The translations under genes were made by a program, and so were the position numbers. A stretch of DNA of 64,000 nucleotides. Source: DATLED01 sp963750255. GTDB taxonomy: Bacteria > Actinomycetota > Acidimicrobiia > Acidimicrobiales > CADCTF01. Under the pieces are notes generated by a model. That model searched no databases. It was not told the DNA's origin and worked only from the letters and a program-made list of their open reading frames with translations. The DNA lies in the NCBI GenBank assembly GCA_963750255.1, contig CAVVPZ010000008.1, positions 62,001 through 126,000 on the forward strand. Direction: 5' to 3'. Position 1 is the first letter of the stretch, and each line of letters begins with the position of its first letter. This document shows positions 53,219-61,705 of the stretch, piece after piece.

Positions 53219-54495
53219 CTACCGCGGTCCACCAGCCACCTCCCGGCTGTCGCGGACGGCGGCGCCGTAGATCCCCCGAGACATCAGCGACACCTCGCCT
53301 TCGCGGACCTTGCCGTAGACCTCGGCCCGAATGTCGTGCAGTCCGGCATCAGTAGGGGCCGCCTGGACGGCCCACTCGGCGAGCTGGGCGGCCAGGTGAG
53401 GGTCGTGATCAACGAGATCGCGGGCGCGGTCAGCGAGGGCCTCGGGTCCGCCGGCCAGGGCGGCCACCTCGGCGGCGAGCGCGGCGTCGGGTGCGGGCTT
53501 GAGGTGAGCGGGATTGCCGTCGTACCAGCCGCCGTAGAGGCGCCAGATGTTGCGCACCACGAACTCGGGTTCGTCGTAGATCGGTTTGAGGAACGCCCGG
53601 GACAACAGCTCGTCCGACAACCGCACCTCGTGGACGATGGTGTCGAGTCGCTCTCCCCGGTTCATGAGTTCGAGGGTCTGGCTGACGAGCGACTCGAGTG
53701 CCCCAGCCACCTCGTCGAGCACGCGACCGATCCGATCGGCGCCCCCGATGGGCAGGCCGTGGGCCGGGATCAGCAACTCGGGGCCCTTGGCCGCAATCGA
53801 ACGCAGCGCCTCAGCCCACTCCCGGGGGAAGCGCTGCACCTTCTGGGGATTGCCGGCGTTGGGGAAGACCCAGGTCAAGAAGTCGCCGACGAGGACGGTC
53901 TTGGTGACGGGGAGCCACGCCCAGAGGTGGTCGTCGGTCTCGCCCTTGTCGTGGTGCAACTCGACGTCGAGGTCGCCGACCTTCAGATCGAGTTCGTTCT
54001 CGAACACGGTGTCGGGCACCACCCAGTCGGAGAACCACGTCGGCTGGCCCATCCCGAGCCGGCCCCGGTTGCCGAACTGGCGTTGGTTGATCACACCGTT
54101 GTACCCGTTGGTGAGGTCGTAGCGGTCGAAGCGCTCAGCCACCTTTTCGTGGCCGACGACTCGGGGCGCGGGTCGCCCCGGTCGGCGGCGTCGGCCATGA
54201 ACGAGCCCGCTCCTCCGACATGGTCGACGTGTCCGTGTGTGTAGAGGATCGTGTGGATGGGGTCATCGGTCCAGGCCCGGAGTGACTTGACGGCGGCGGG
54301 ACCGAAGGCCTCGGCGCTGGTGTCGGTGACGAGGAGACCTTCGTCCGATCGCACGAGCACCACGTGAGAGAACGCCTCGATCACCGCGACCCCGTCGGCG
54401 ATCTCCGAGAGCTCGGTCGTCACCCGGTTGGGCGGAGTGCCGTCGTCGCCTTCGTCGATGAGGCGAGCGGACAGCGCGAGAAGATCGGTCGGCAT
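53219..54495 (-). CDS. MBL-fold alkylsulfatase-like metallohydrolase (one frameshift)
   Basis: Metallo-beta-lactamase fold with a dimerisation domain. Metal-binding motif ILYTHGHVDHVGGAGSF lies near residue 90. After a frame change at about 54165, ERFDRYDLTNGYNGVI and a third ligand segment VELHHDKGETDDHLWAWLP follow. NIWRLYGGWYDGNPAHLKPA is the signature of the alkylsulfatase dimerisation domain. Span 1277 bases, consistent with one missing base. Substrate probably a sulfate or phosphate ester or lactone; not certain. First gene of the run MBL, msrB, menC. Confidence 0.82.
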
Positions 54496-54518
54496 CCACT
54501 CACCGTAGGCTCGCCCCG

Positions 54519-55331
54519 ATGACCTCCGTCGACCGGTACGAAGTGGTGGCGTTCAACACGGCCACCGCCTCGGCCAACAAGATCCACGACGACGCTGTCG
54601 CCCAGAGCCTCGGGTTCCGCGGGGGCCTCGTTCCCGGCGTCGACGTGTTCGCTTACCTCACCCACCTCCCGGCCGAGAACTGGGGACGAGAGTGGTTGGA
54701 CCGCGGTGCCATCTCCGCCCGCTTCGAGTCGCCGGTCTACGACGGCGAGACGGTCGAGGTCATCGCCGAGCCCCTCGACGACGGCGCCGCGCTCGACCTC
54801 ACCCTGTTCGACGAACGGGGCCTGGGTTGCGCCGTCGGTGTCGCGTTACGGGTCGCGCCGGATGCTGCGCCGCCGATCGACTCGATCCCATTTGCCGAGT
54901 GTCTCCCGGCGGGTGAGCTGCCCGACGCATCACCGGAGGCTTTCGCCGCCTTCGCCGGCGGCGTCCTGGGCACGCTCGAGTACCGGTGCGATGCCGCCGC
55001 CGCGGCCACCTATCTCGACGACGTCCGCGAGACGCTGCCGGTGTACCGCGACCAGGGCGTGGCCCACCCCGGCTGGCTCCTCCGCATGGCCAACTGGGCG
55101 CTGAGCCACAACGTGAAGCTCGGTCCCTGGATCCACGTCGGCAGCCAACTCCAGCTCTACGGCGCCGTCGAGGACGGGTCGCGGATCTCGGTCCGCTCCC
55201 GGGTAGCCGACGTGACCGAGCGCAAGGGTCACGGTTTCGTCGATCTCGACATCGTGTACGTGGTCGACGAGGCGCGGGTCGCCGCAACCTGTCGCCACAC
55301 GGCGATCTACCGCCCCCGAGCGGCCAGCTGA
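54519..55331 (+). CDS. MaoC-like hotdog protein
   Basis: 270 residues in two hotdog-like halves. TASANKIHDDAVAQSLGFRG and GLVPGVDVFAYLTHLPAENW are like the hydratase units of MaoC proteins, and LGPWIHVGSQLQLYGAVEDG resembles the second unit. The catalytic Asp/His pair of R-hydratases is only partly recognisable (KIHDD). Function unknown, probably acyl-CoA binding. It starts 24 bases from the divergent metallohydrolase start. Confidence 0.75.
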   Translation: MTSVDRYEVVAFNTATASANKIHDDAVAQSLGFRGGLVPGVDVFAYLTHLPAENWGREWLDRGAISARFESPVYDGETVEVIAEPLDDGAALDLTLFDERGLGCAVGVALRVAPDAAPPIDSIPFAECLPAGELPDASPEAFAAFAGGVLGTLEYRCDAAAAATYLDDVRETLPVYRDQGVAHPGWLLRMANWALSHNVKLGPWIHVGSQLQLYGAVEDGSRISVRSRVADVTERKGHGFVDLDIVYVVDEARVAATCRHTAIYRPRAAS

Positions 55332-55341
55332 TCGTTGCCGC

Positions 55342-56160
55342 TCACGCCGTCAGGAGCCGGCGGCGGAACAGGTCGAGCACCTGATCGAGGGCGACCCGCG
55401 TCGGTTGGCCCGGCTCGTCGACGAGGTGCTCGGTGAGCACGGAGTGCGGGGGAAAGCCGGTGTCAGGTCGAGCGTCGGCGTCGGCGAGTTCGACGGCGAC
55501 GAACGCCTCACCGAGTTGCTCGCGGAGGAAGGCGAAGCGTTCATCGGGCACGAAGCGGTCGCTCGTGAAGCGCAGACCCAACACCTCCAGCCCTTCGGCT
55601 GCGCATCGGTTCTTGACGATGCGGAGGTCCTCGGGAGAGATGTCGATCGAGTGCTTCTGCGCCGACGTGAGCCCGACCGGCATTGACGGCTGCGACAAGA
55701 CGGGAGCCAACAGCCGCGGATCGGTGGCCATGGCCAACGCGTAACCGCCCGTGAAGCACATGCCGACGGCGCCGACGCCGGGGCCTCCACACCGCTCGTG
55801 CTCGTCGGCGGCCAGTGCCCGTAGCCAGGTGACAACCGGCGACGTCTTGCCCGTGGCCAGCACGGTGAACTCGCGGCTGATGCAGGCGGGAACCATCGAC
55901 GACAACATGAAGCGCATCTGCCCGCCGAAACCAGCCGTCTCGGCTGGGTCGGCACCGGGGCGACCGAACAAGTGGGGCAACACGGCGGTGCAGCCGATGC
56001 CTGCCACCTTGCGGGCGAACTCGGCCACCTTGGGCGTGATGCCCGGCATCTCGGCGATCACGATCACGGCCGGTCCACTGCCGATGCGATAGCGGTCGCG
56101 GGTCTTGCCGCCCGACGCAAAGGTCGTGCGTTCGAAGTCGGCGAGTGCGTCGTTGGGCAT
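55342..56160 (-). CDS. Dienelactone hydrolase family protein
   Basis: 272-residue alpha/beta hydrolase of the dienelactone hydrolase family, with a Cys nucleophile in VGAVGMCFTGGYALAMATDP. VIVIAEMPGITPKVAEFARK is the N-terminal signature and FPPHSVLTEHLVDEP near the C-terminus carries the usual His region. Dienelactone hydrolase acts in aromatic ring cleavage pathways. It starts 3 bases after the FAH-family gene, third in the operon with MarR and FAH. Confidence 0.88.
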   Translation of the reverse strand: MPNDALADFERTTFASGGKTRDRYRIGSGPAVIVIAEMPGITPKVAEFARKVAGIGCTAVLPHLFGRPGADPAETAGFGGQMRFMLSSMVPACISREFTVLATGKTSPVVTWLRALAADEHERCGGPGVGAVGMCFTGGYALAMATDPRLLAPVLSQPSMPVGLTSAQKHSIDISPEDLRIVKNRCAAEGLEVLGLRFTSDRFVPDERFAFLREQLGEAFVAVELADADARPDTGFPPHSVLTEHLVDEPGQPTRVALDQVLDLFRRRLLTA

Positions 56161-56163
56161 CGA

Positions 56164-57046
56164 TCAGTCCAGTCCCGCCGGGGTGCTCTCCGGCTCGTCG
56201 ATCACCGGGTTGCGCAGCACCCCAAGGCCCTCGACCTCGATGCGGACCTCGTCGCCATGGCGCAACAGCTCGGGCGGAGTGCGGGCGATTCCGACCCCAC
56301 CTGGTGTTCCCGTGGAGATCACGTCACCGGGCTCGAGGGTGAACGCGGTCGTGAGGTGCTCGATCATCTGCCAGCAGTCGAAGATGAGGTGCTCGGTGCT
56401 CGAGTCCTGACGCAGGTCGTCGTTGACCCACGTCCGGAGCCGCAGGGCGTGGGGGTCGCCGAGTTCGTCGGGCGTGACCAGGTAGGGCCCCATCGGTCCG
56501 TGTGTGTCGAACGACTTGCCCATCGTCATGGTCGGCGTCCGTCGCTGCCAGTCGCGGACGCTCACGTCGTTGACGATGGTGTAGCCGGCAACGACCTCCG
56601 TCGGCGCGTGAGGCCGGAACGTGGCGGCATCGCCGGCCGATGACGAAGGCCATCTCTCCCTCGTAGTCGACGACGTCGGACACCCTCGGGACGTGGATCG
56701 GGTCGCCGGGGCCGATCACGCAGCTCGACTGCTTGTTGAACCACAACTGGTGGTCGGGCTTCGGCGTCGCCGACTCCGCCACGTGGTCGGCGTAGTTGAG
56801 CCCGATGGCGAGGAACTTCGGGGGCCGAGGCACCGGGGCCAGCACCTGGAGCTCGGAGAGGGGAATGTCGGGTGCCGAGGCTGCGGCCCGGCGCACGGCG
56901 TCGAGCGCGTCGGTGCCAGAGGCGAGCAGGACCGTCGTATCCGTCGGGAGCCCGCTGGCCGAGAGGTCGGCCACCGCATCGCCGTCGCCGGGACGGAGCA
57001 CCCCCAACCGTGGCCCGTCGGGACCGAGATAGCGCAGGATCTTCAT
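56164..57046 (-). CDS. Fumarylacetoacetate hydrolase family protein (one frameshift)
   Basis: Enzyme of the FAH family, cleaving C-C bonds in 2-oxo-acids of aromatic or tyrosine catabolism. FLAIGLNYADHVAESA is the domain signature, VSDVVDYEGEMAFVIGR carries metal ligand Glu residues, and after a frame change near 56610, TMGKSFDTHGPMGPYLVTPD, IFDCWQMIEHLTTAFTLEPG and ISTGTPGGVG complete the domain. Span 883 bases, one more than a multiple of three. ATG 57046. Located between MarR and dienelactone hydrolase genes on the same strand. Confidence 0.87.
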
Positions 57047-57093
57047 GAGGCCTTTCTTCTCAATTTCACCTTGTTGGTGTCACCGGGTCGGTG

Positions 57094-57573
57094 TCACTCG
57101 TCGCACGGCTCGGGCGGGCAAGCGCCCAGGCCTTCGACCACCCGTTCCATGACCTCGGCGATCACGCCCGCTTCGTTGGCGTCGAGGTGGCGGCCGAAGT
57201 GCTCGTTGATTCCTTGCATGTGTATCGGGACGGCGGCGAGGAGCGCCGTCCGTCCCTTGTCGGTCAACACGGCCAGCAGCCCCCGCCGGTCGTCGGGCAC
57301 GGGCTGGCGGCACACCATGCCCGCCGACTCCATGCGGTCGACGAGGCGGGTGAGGCCGCTCTTCGACAACACGATGGCCCGGGCCAGCTCCTGCATCCGC
57401 AGTTGGCCCCCCGCCTCGTGCAGGTTGACCAGGACGTCGTACCATGTCAGTGGCAGACCGGTGTCGGCCTCCATCTCGCGACCGAGTACGGCCACGAGCC
57501 CGGCATGGCCCCGAAGCATGCCGATCCATGCCCGCATCAGCTCGTCCCGTTGCGCCCCCGACTCGCCGGCCAT
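57094..57573 (-). CDS. MarR family transcriptional regulator
   Basis: 159-residue winged helix regulator. LTWYDVLVNLHEAGGQLRMQ, ELARAIVLSKSGLTRLVDRM (recognition helix) and VCRQPVPDDRRGLLAVLTDK (wing) are typical. MarR proteins respond to phenolic ligands. The gene precedes FAH- and dienelactone-hydrolase-type genes by 47 bases, so it probably controls this short aromatic degradation operon, including itself. ATG 57573 is divergent from the potassium channel gene. Confidence 0.9.
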   Translation of the reverse strand: MAGESGAQRDELMRAWIGMLRGHAGLVAVLGREMEADTGLPLTWYDVLVNLHEAGGQLRMQELARAIVLSKSGLTRLVDRMESAGMVCRQPVPDDRRGLLAVLTDKGRTALLAAVPIHMQGINEHFGRHLDANEAGVIAEVMERVVEGLGACPPEPCDE

Positions 57574-57610
57574 GCCTGCACCGTAGGCCGTCCATGCCTA
57601 GCCTCGGGGA

Positions 57611-58600
57611 GTGGACCCCTCGCGACGCGTGCGCCTCGGCATCGTCGCGTTCCTGCTCGTCAACGTCGTCGGATCGATCGGCTACTACGCCCTCGGGTTC
57701 TCACCCCTCGACGCCGTCTACCAGACGGTTACCACCGTCTCGACGGTCGGCTTCCGTGAGCTGCAGCCGCTCAACTCGGTCGGCAAGGTCTACACGATCG
57801 TGCTCATCATCTTGGGGGTCGGTACCGTGCTGACCACCTTCACCGTGGTCGTCGAGGCCTTCATCGAGGGCCAACTCCGAGACATCTATGGGAGGCGTCG
57901 CATGGAGCGCACCATCGCCGGCATGTCTGGCCACGTCATCGTGTGCGGGTGGGGACGGGTCGGACAGGCCATCGCTCACTTCGTCGCCGCCGCCGGACAA
58001 CCCCTGGTGGTGTTGGACGTCGACCCCCAGCGTCTGGTCGGTGTCTCTCACGCAACGTTGGTCGGTGACGCAACCGATGACGCCGTGCTCCAGGCGGCGG
58101 GCATCGACCGAGCGGCGGCCCTGGTGGCGGCCATCGACACCGACGCCGAAAACCTCTTCGTTTCCTTGAGCGGTCGCTCACTGCGTCCCGACCTGTTCAT
58201 CGTGGCTCGCGCTCGCACCCGGTCGTCGGAAGAGAAGCTCCGCCGTGCGGGCGCCAATAGGGTCGTCAATCCGCAGGCGCTCGGCGGCGAGCGCATGGCC
58301 GCCTTCGTGCTGCAACCTCACGTGGCCGAGTTCGTCGACGTGGTGATGCACGACGGCAGTCTCGAGTTCCGCCTCGAAGAGGTCGAGGTCACGCCCTCTT
58401 CGCCGCTGGCCGGTCGGACGATCCGCGACGCCCACATCCGTGACGCCAGCGGCGCGCTCGTGTTGGCCCTCCGATCGGAGGACGGGTCGTTCCTCACCAA
58501 CCCCGATCCGTCGACGGTGGTCAGCGCCGGCCAGATCCTCATCGTCGTGGGCACGGCCGAGCAGTTGGGTCGACTTCGGCAACTGGCGGGCCGTCACTGA
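57611..58600 (+). CDS. Potassium channel with RCK (TrkA-N/TrkA-C) domain
   Basis: 329 residues. Two transmembrane helices at the N-terminus (LGIVAFLLVNVVGSIGYYAL and IVLIILGVGTVLTTFTVVVE) flank a pore loop with selectivity filter TVSTVGFRE (TVGF instead of TVGYG). A TrkA-N Rossmann domain (HVIVCGWGRVGQAIAHFVAA) and a TrkA-C-like domain (HIRDASGALVLALRSEDGSF) follow. A two-helix K+ channel gated by cytosolic ligands. GTG 57611. Confidence 0.88.
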   Translation: MDPSRRVRLGIVAFLLVNVVGSIGYYALGFSPLDAVYQTVTTVSTVGFRELQPLNSVGKVYTIVLIILGVGTVLTTFTVVVEAFIEGQLRDIYGRRRMERTIAGMSGHVIVCGWGRVGQAIAHFVAAAGQPLVVLDVDPQRLVGVSHATLVGDATDDAVLQAAGIDRAAALVAAIDTDAENLFVSLSGRSLRPDLFIVARARTRSSEEKLRRAGANRVVNPQALGGERMAAFVLQPHVAEFVDVVMHDGSLEFRLEEVEVTPSSPLAGRTIRDAHIRDASGALVLALRSEDGSFLTNPDPSTVVSAGQILIVVGTAEQLGRLRQLAGRH

Positions 58601-58623
58601 GCCGATCGGACGGTGCAGACGAC

Positions 58624-59358
58624 GTGGTCGCTCGCTTGGCCGCCGCCGGCTGCATCGCCGCCGACGAGGAGGCCGGCGTGCTGCTCGAGGCGGGGGCCGG
58701 CGATCCGTCGGCCCTCGAGGCGATGCTGGCGCGACGCGAGACCGGCGAGCCGTTGGAGTGGATCGTGGGCTGGGCGCCGTTCTGCGGGCTCCGGATCGGC
58801 GTAGAGCCCGGGGTCTACGTGCCCCGCGCCCAGACCGAAGTGCTCGCCTACCGAGCCATCGAACTCCTCGGCAACGACGGGATCGCCATCGATCTCGCCA
58901 CCGGTTGCGGAGCCGTGGCCGTCGCGCTCGCCCACGCCCGCCCCGGCGCCACCGTCGTGGCCACCGAGATCGACCCGGTCGCCGCTCGATGCGCCCGCGC
59001 CAACGGCGTGCAGGTGTCCGAAGGCGATCTCGACAGCGGGCTTCCGGCAGCGTTGATGGGCCTTGTCGACGTCATGACTGCCAATGTCCCCTATGTCCCG
59101 ACCGGGGCGATTGCGCTGCTGCCGCGCGACGTCCGGACCTACGAGCCCCGCCTCGCTCTCGACGGCGGACCCGACGGCCTCACCTTCGTGCGCCGCGTGC
59201 TCGACCTCGCCCCCCGCTGGCTGCGCCCGGGCGGGACCCTTGTCATCGAGATCGGTCCCGACCAGGCGTCGGAGTTCCCCGAGCCCGACTTCGCCCACCT
59301 CTCTGACGACGACGGCGACACCCGCGCCATCGCCTGGACCCTCCACCCATTCCGTTGA
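58624..59358 (+). CDS. HemK-like protein N5-glutamine methyltransferase
   Basis: 244-residue SAM-dependent methyltransferase. The N-terminal part resembles the PrmC helical domain (EPLEWIVGWAPFCGLRIGVE, VYVPRAQTEVLAYRAIELLG). Motif I is AIDLATGCGAVAVALAHARP, and the catalytic motif is MTANVPYVPTGAI, NVPY instead of NPPY, which marks a divergent subgroup. The N-terminal domain is shorter than in PrmC. Target unknown. GTG 58624, 23 bases after the K+ channel stop. Confidence 0.8.
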   Translation: MVARLAAAGCIAADEEAGVLLEAGAGDPSALEAMLARRETGEPLEWIVGWAPFCGLRIGVEPGVYVPRAQTEVLAYRAIELLGNDGIAIDLATGCGAVAVALAHARPGATVVATEIDPVAARCARANGVQVSEGDLDSGLPAALMGLVDVMTANVPYVPTGAIALLPRDVRTYEPRLALDGGPDGLTFVRRVLDLAPRWLRPGGTLVIEIGPDQASEFPEPDFAHLSDDDGDTRAIAWTLHPFR

Positions 59359-59433
59359 GGTGGCCGAAAGGGCGACCACATCGGCCACAGCAACGCGTTT
59401 CAGCAACCGAAATGGCCACTGCAACGACAGGGG

Positions 59434-60447
59434 TCAGACGGCGATGGGAGTGCCGCCGCTCCGAGCTGAGGCGTACATCGCCTCGGTGACCTCATGGGCT
59501 CGAACGGCGACGGCGAAGTCGGGCGAACACGGCCGGCCGCCGGCGGCAGCCCGCACGAACGCCCCGTCAGGGTTGAGGTCGTCACCCGCCAACTCCTCGG
59601 CCAGGAGAACGAGTTCATCGCCCTCCAACACGCCGGTCGTCCCGTCGGCGCGCTCCCAGGTCAGCGGGCCGAACCAGTCGCCTTCGACGGTGAACATGGC
59701 TCGCTCGCAGATCACCTCGACCCGGCGGAGACTGCCGCGGGCATCGATGTCGTGCCAGACCGAGGTCAACGTTCCGATGGCGCCGCCGGCAAAGGACATG
59801 CTGGCGACGGCGAGGTCTTCGATGCCGGCGAGGGCATGGAACTCCGCCGTTCTGGCTGACACCTCGGCGATCGGTCCGATCACGGCTTCGAGGATGTCGA
59901 CGTCGTGGATCGAATGCTCGAGCAGCGCCCCGGCCCCGACCTTGTCGACGTCGCCCCTCCACGTCGACCCGTAATGGCCCCGGACGGGGATGAACTGGTC
60001 GTCGCGGAAGACGACGGTCATCACCCGGCCGGCCTCGGGTTCGTGCACGAGTTGGCGCAGCATGGTGAACGCCGGCGAGCGACGCAGGATGAGCCCGACC
60101 TGGTTGGCCACGCCGGCCTCGGCCACCGTTCGCGCCATCTCCCGAGCTTGGGCCAGGTCGACGGCGAGCGGCTTCTCGCAGAACACCGCCAAGCCGCGTT
60201 CGGCGGCGGCGGCGGCGAGGCGCGGGTGCTCCGACGTCCACGTGCAGATGTAGACCGCATCGCACCCATCGAGCACTTCGTCCTCGCTCGCGCACACCCT
60301 CGCCCCGCTGGCGGCGGCGAACGCTTCAGCCCGAGCCGGGTCGGGATCGAACACGCCGGTGCGTTCGACCTCGACGCCCGAACGCCGCAGCATCTTCGAG
60401 TGGAAGGTGGCGATCAACCCGGCACCCAGGAACCCAACCCGCAACAT
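59434..60447 (-). CDS. Gfo/Idh/MocA family oxidoreductase
   Basis: 337-residue NAD(P)-dependent sugar or inositol-type dehydrogenase. RVGFLGAGLIATFHSKML is the Rossmann motif, and VFCEKPLAVDLAQAREMART has the conserved EKP of the family. GALLEHSIHDVDILEAVIGP carries the catalytic His/Asp. Substrate unknown. ATG 60447. The palindromic repeat copy B separates it from the SRPBCC gene upstream on the same strand. Confidence 0.9.
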   Translation of the reverse strand: MLRVGFLGAGLIATFHSKMLRRSGVEVERTGVFDPDPARAEAFAAASGARVCASEDEVLDGCDAVYICTWTSEHPRLAAAAAERGLAVFCEKPLAVDLAQAREMARTVAEAGVANQVGLILRRSPAFTMLRQLVHEPEAGRVMTVVFRDDQFIPVRGHYGSTWRGDVDKVGAGALLEHSIHDVDILEAVIGPIAEVSARTAEFHALAGIEDLAVASMSFAGGAIGTLTSVWHDIDARGSLRRVEVICERAMFTVEGDWFGPLTWERADGTTGVLEGDELVLLAEELAGDDLNPDGAFVRAAAGGRPCSPDFAVAVRAHEVTEAMYASARSGGTPIAV

Positions 60448-60472
60448 CGACCGAGACTACGACCACCACCCG

Positions 60473-60518
60473 TTCTGGGCAGGGTCAGAGCGCGATCGCG
60501 CTCTGGTCCTGCCCAGAA
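60473..60518. repeat. 46-bp palindromic repeat, copy B
   Basis: Second copy of the GAGCGCGATCGCGCTC-centred palindrome (43 of 46 bases identical to 17636-17681). Arms TTCTGGGCAG and CTGCCCAGAA. Again it encodes the C-terminal QSAIAL and stop of a minus-strand gene, here the SRPBCC protein, and lies 25 bases before the start of the next gene. Confidence 0.8.
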
Positions 60519-60943
60519 CCGGTCACTTGGGTGGCGAGGCGGCGGAGCGTCTCGGCGTTGCGGGCCTTGATGACTGCGTCCTGGATCGGTGAATGCAGCA
60601 ACTTGGCCGCGCCGCGGATCGGGTACTCCTCGATCTCGATCTCGGTGCCACCCGCCACCGGCCGCAGCGTGAACACGACCCGGGCGACGCCCGCCGGCCT
60701 GGCCCTGGCCTCGAGCTCGAGGCGGCGGTTGGGCTCGACGGCGGTGACCATCGTGTTGTCCTTGGTCTTGAACGGACCCACGCCCACGGTGTGGAAGAAG
60801 CGGGAGCCGACCGCCGGCCACTCGCCCTCGACGCCTCGGATCTCGTGCGCCCCGACCACCCAGTGCCGGTACGAGCGGGCGTCGGCGAGGACGGCGAACA
60901 CCGCTTCGGGCGGCGCCTCGATGACCAGTCGGTTCTTGGACAT
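60485..60943 (-). CDS. SRPBCC family protein
   Basis: 152-residue START-like ligand-binding protein. NRLVIEAPPEAVFAVLADAR, YRHWVVGAHEIRGVEGEWPA and MVTAVEPNRRLELEARARPA are typical of polyketide cyclase/dehydrase-like SRPBCC proteins. Function unknown. ATG 60943. The last eleven residues (GSGQDQSAIAL) come from palindromic repeat copy B, as in the DinB protein at 17.6 kb. Upstream lies a mycothiol-dependent-type gene, 29 bases away. Confidence 0.8.
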   Translation of the reverse strand: MSKNRLVIEAPPEAVFAVLADARSYRHWVVGAHEIRGVEGEWPAVGSRFFHTVGVGPFKTKDNTMVTAVEPNRRLELEARARPAGVARVVFTLRPVAGGTEIEIEEYPIRGAAKLLHSPIQDAVIKARNAETLRRLATQVTGSGQDQSAIAL

Positions 60944-60972
60944 GGCGCCCATCTACCCCAGGGGCCGCCGAA

Positions 60973-61692
60973 CTAGCCCATCGACATTCCGGCCCGCCAA
61001 CGGTCGAGGACGGCCTCGTCGCCGAAGACCTCGAGGCCGCCCTCGGGAACCGGACGGTCCCACAGCCACAACAGGAGGTCGCTGGCCGTCGCCTTCAGGG
61101 CCACGTCGGACTTCTCGTGCCCGTGACCGATGAGGAGGGTGCCGTCGGCCCCGTTGCTCACGTTCCATTCGCCGTGGGGGGAATCGTTGGCGTGGAGGTG
61201 GACCGATCCGCCGAGTTGGACCTTGCGAGGCGCGAGGTAGACGTCCATCACCTCGTCGATGCCGGCCACGGCGACTTCGGTGTCGATGGGACGGGGCGTG
61301 GCCGTGGTCGCTCGCTCGGCGTCCCACCGGTGCATGGCCGTCTCCTCGGCCTGCCGGCGGATCCAGAAGCGCGCCGCGTCGCCGCCGCCGGGAAAGGTCC
61401 ACATGCGGGTGTCGGGGTCGGTCTCGGCCAAGAGGTCGGCGAGTTCGGTCACGCCTGAGCGGAACCACTCGACGTCGGGGTTGTCGGGCCGCTTGGGGAA
61501 CGGCGGCGAGTCGGTCGCCTTGGTCCGCACCGCCTCGATGGCCCATCGGTGGACACGGCCGAGGTGGTTGATCAACGTGGCCACGTCCCAACCGGGACAC
61601 GACGGCACCGCAGCGTCGAGGTGGTCGGCGGCGATGGCGGCCAACGCCTCGCCTTCGGTGCGCAGGGCGGCGATCAGGTCGTCGGGATGCAT
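60973..61692 (-). CDS. Maleylpyruvate isomerase-type mycothiol-dependent enzyme (DinB_2)
   Basis: 239 residues. GWDVATLINHLGRVHRWAIE and EETAMHRWDAERATTATPRP supply the metal-binding His and Asp/Glu residues of the DinB_2/mycothiol-dependent isomerase family. A C-terminal sterol-carrier-like domain follows (HLHANDSPHGEWNVSNGADG). Members use mycothiol, which supports an actinobacterial host. Reaction unknown. ATG 61692, 13 bases after the dxs stop, so probably on the dxs transcript. Confidence 0.85.
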   Translation of the reverse strand: MHPDDLIAALRTEGEALAAIAADHLDAAVPSCPGWDVATLINHLGRVHRWAIEAVRTKATDSPPFPKRPDNPDVEWFRSGVTELADLLAETDPDTRMWTFPGGGDAARFWIRRQAEETAMHRWDAERATTATPRPIDTEVAVAGIDEVMDVYLAPRKVQLGGSVHLHANDSPHGEWNVSNGADGTLLIGHGHEKSDVALKATASDLLLWLWDRPVPEGGLEVFGDEAVLDRWRAGMSMG

Positions 61693-61705
61693 CCCGGCAC
61701 GGTAC

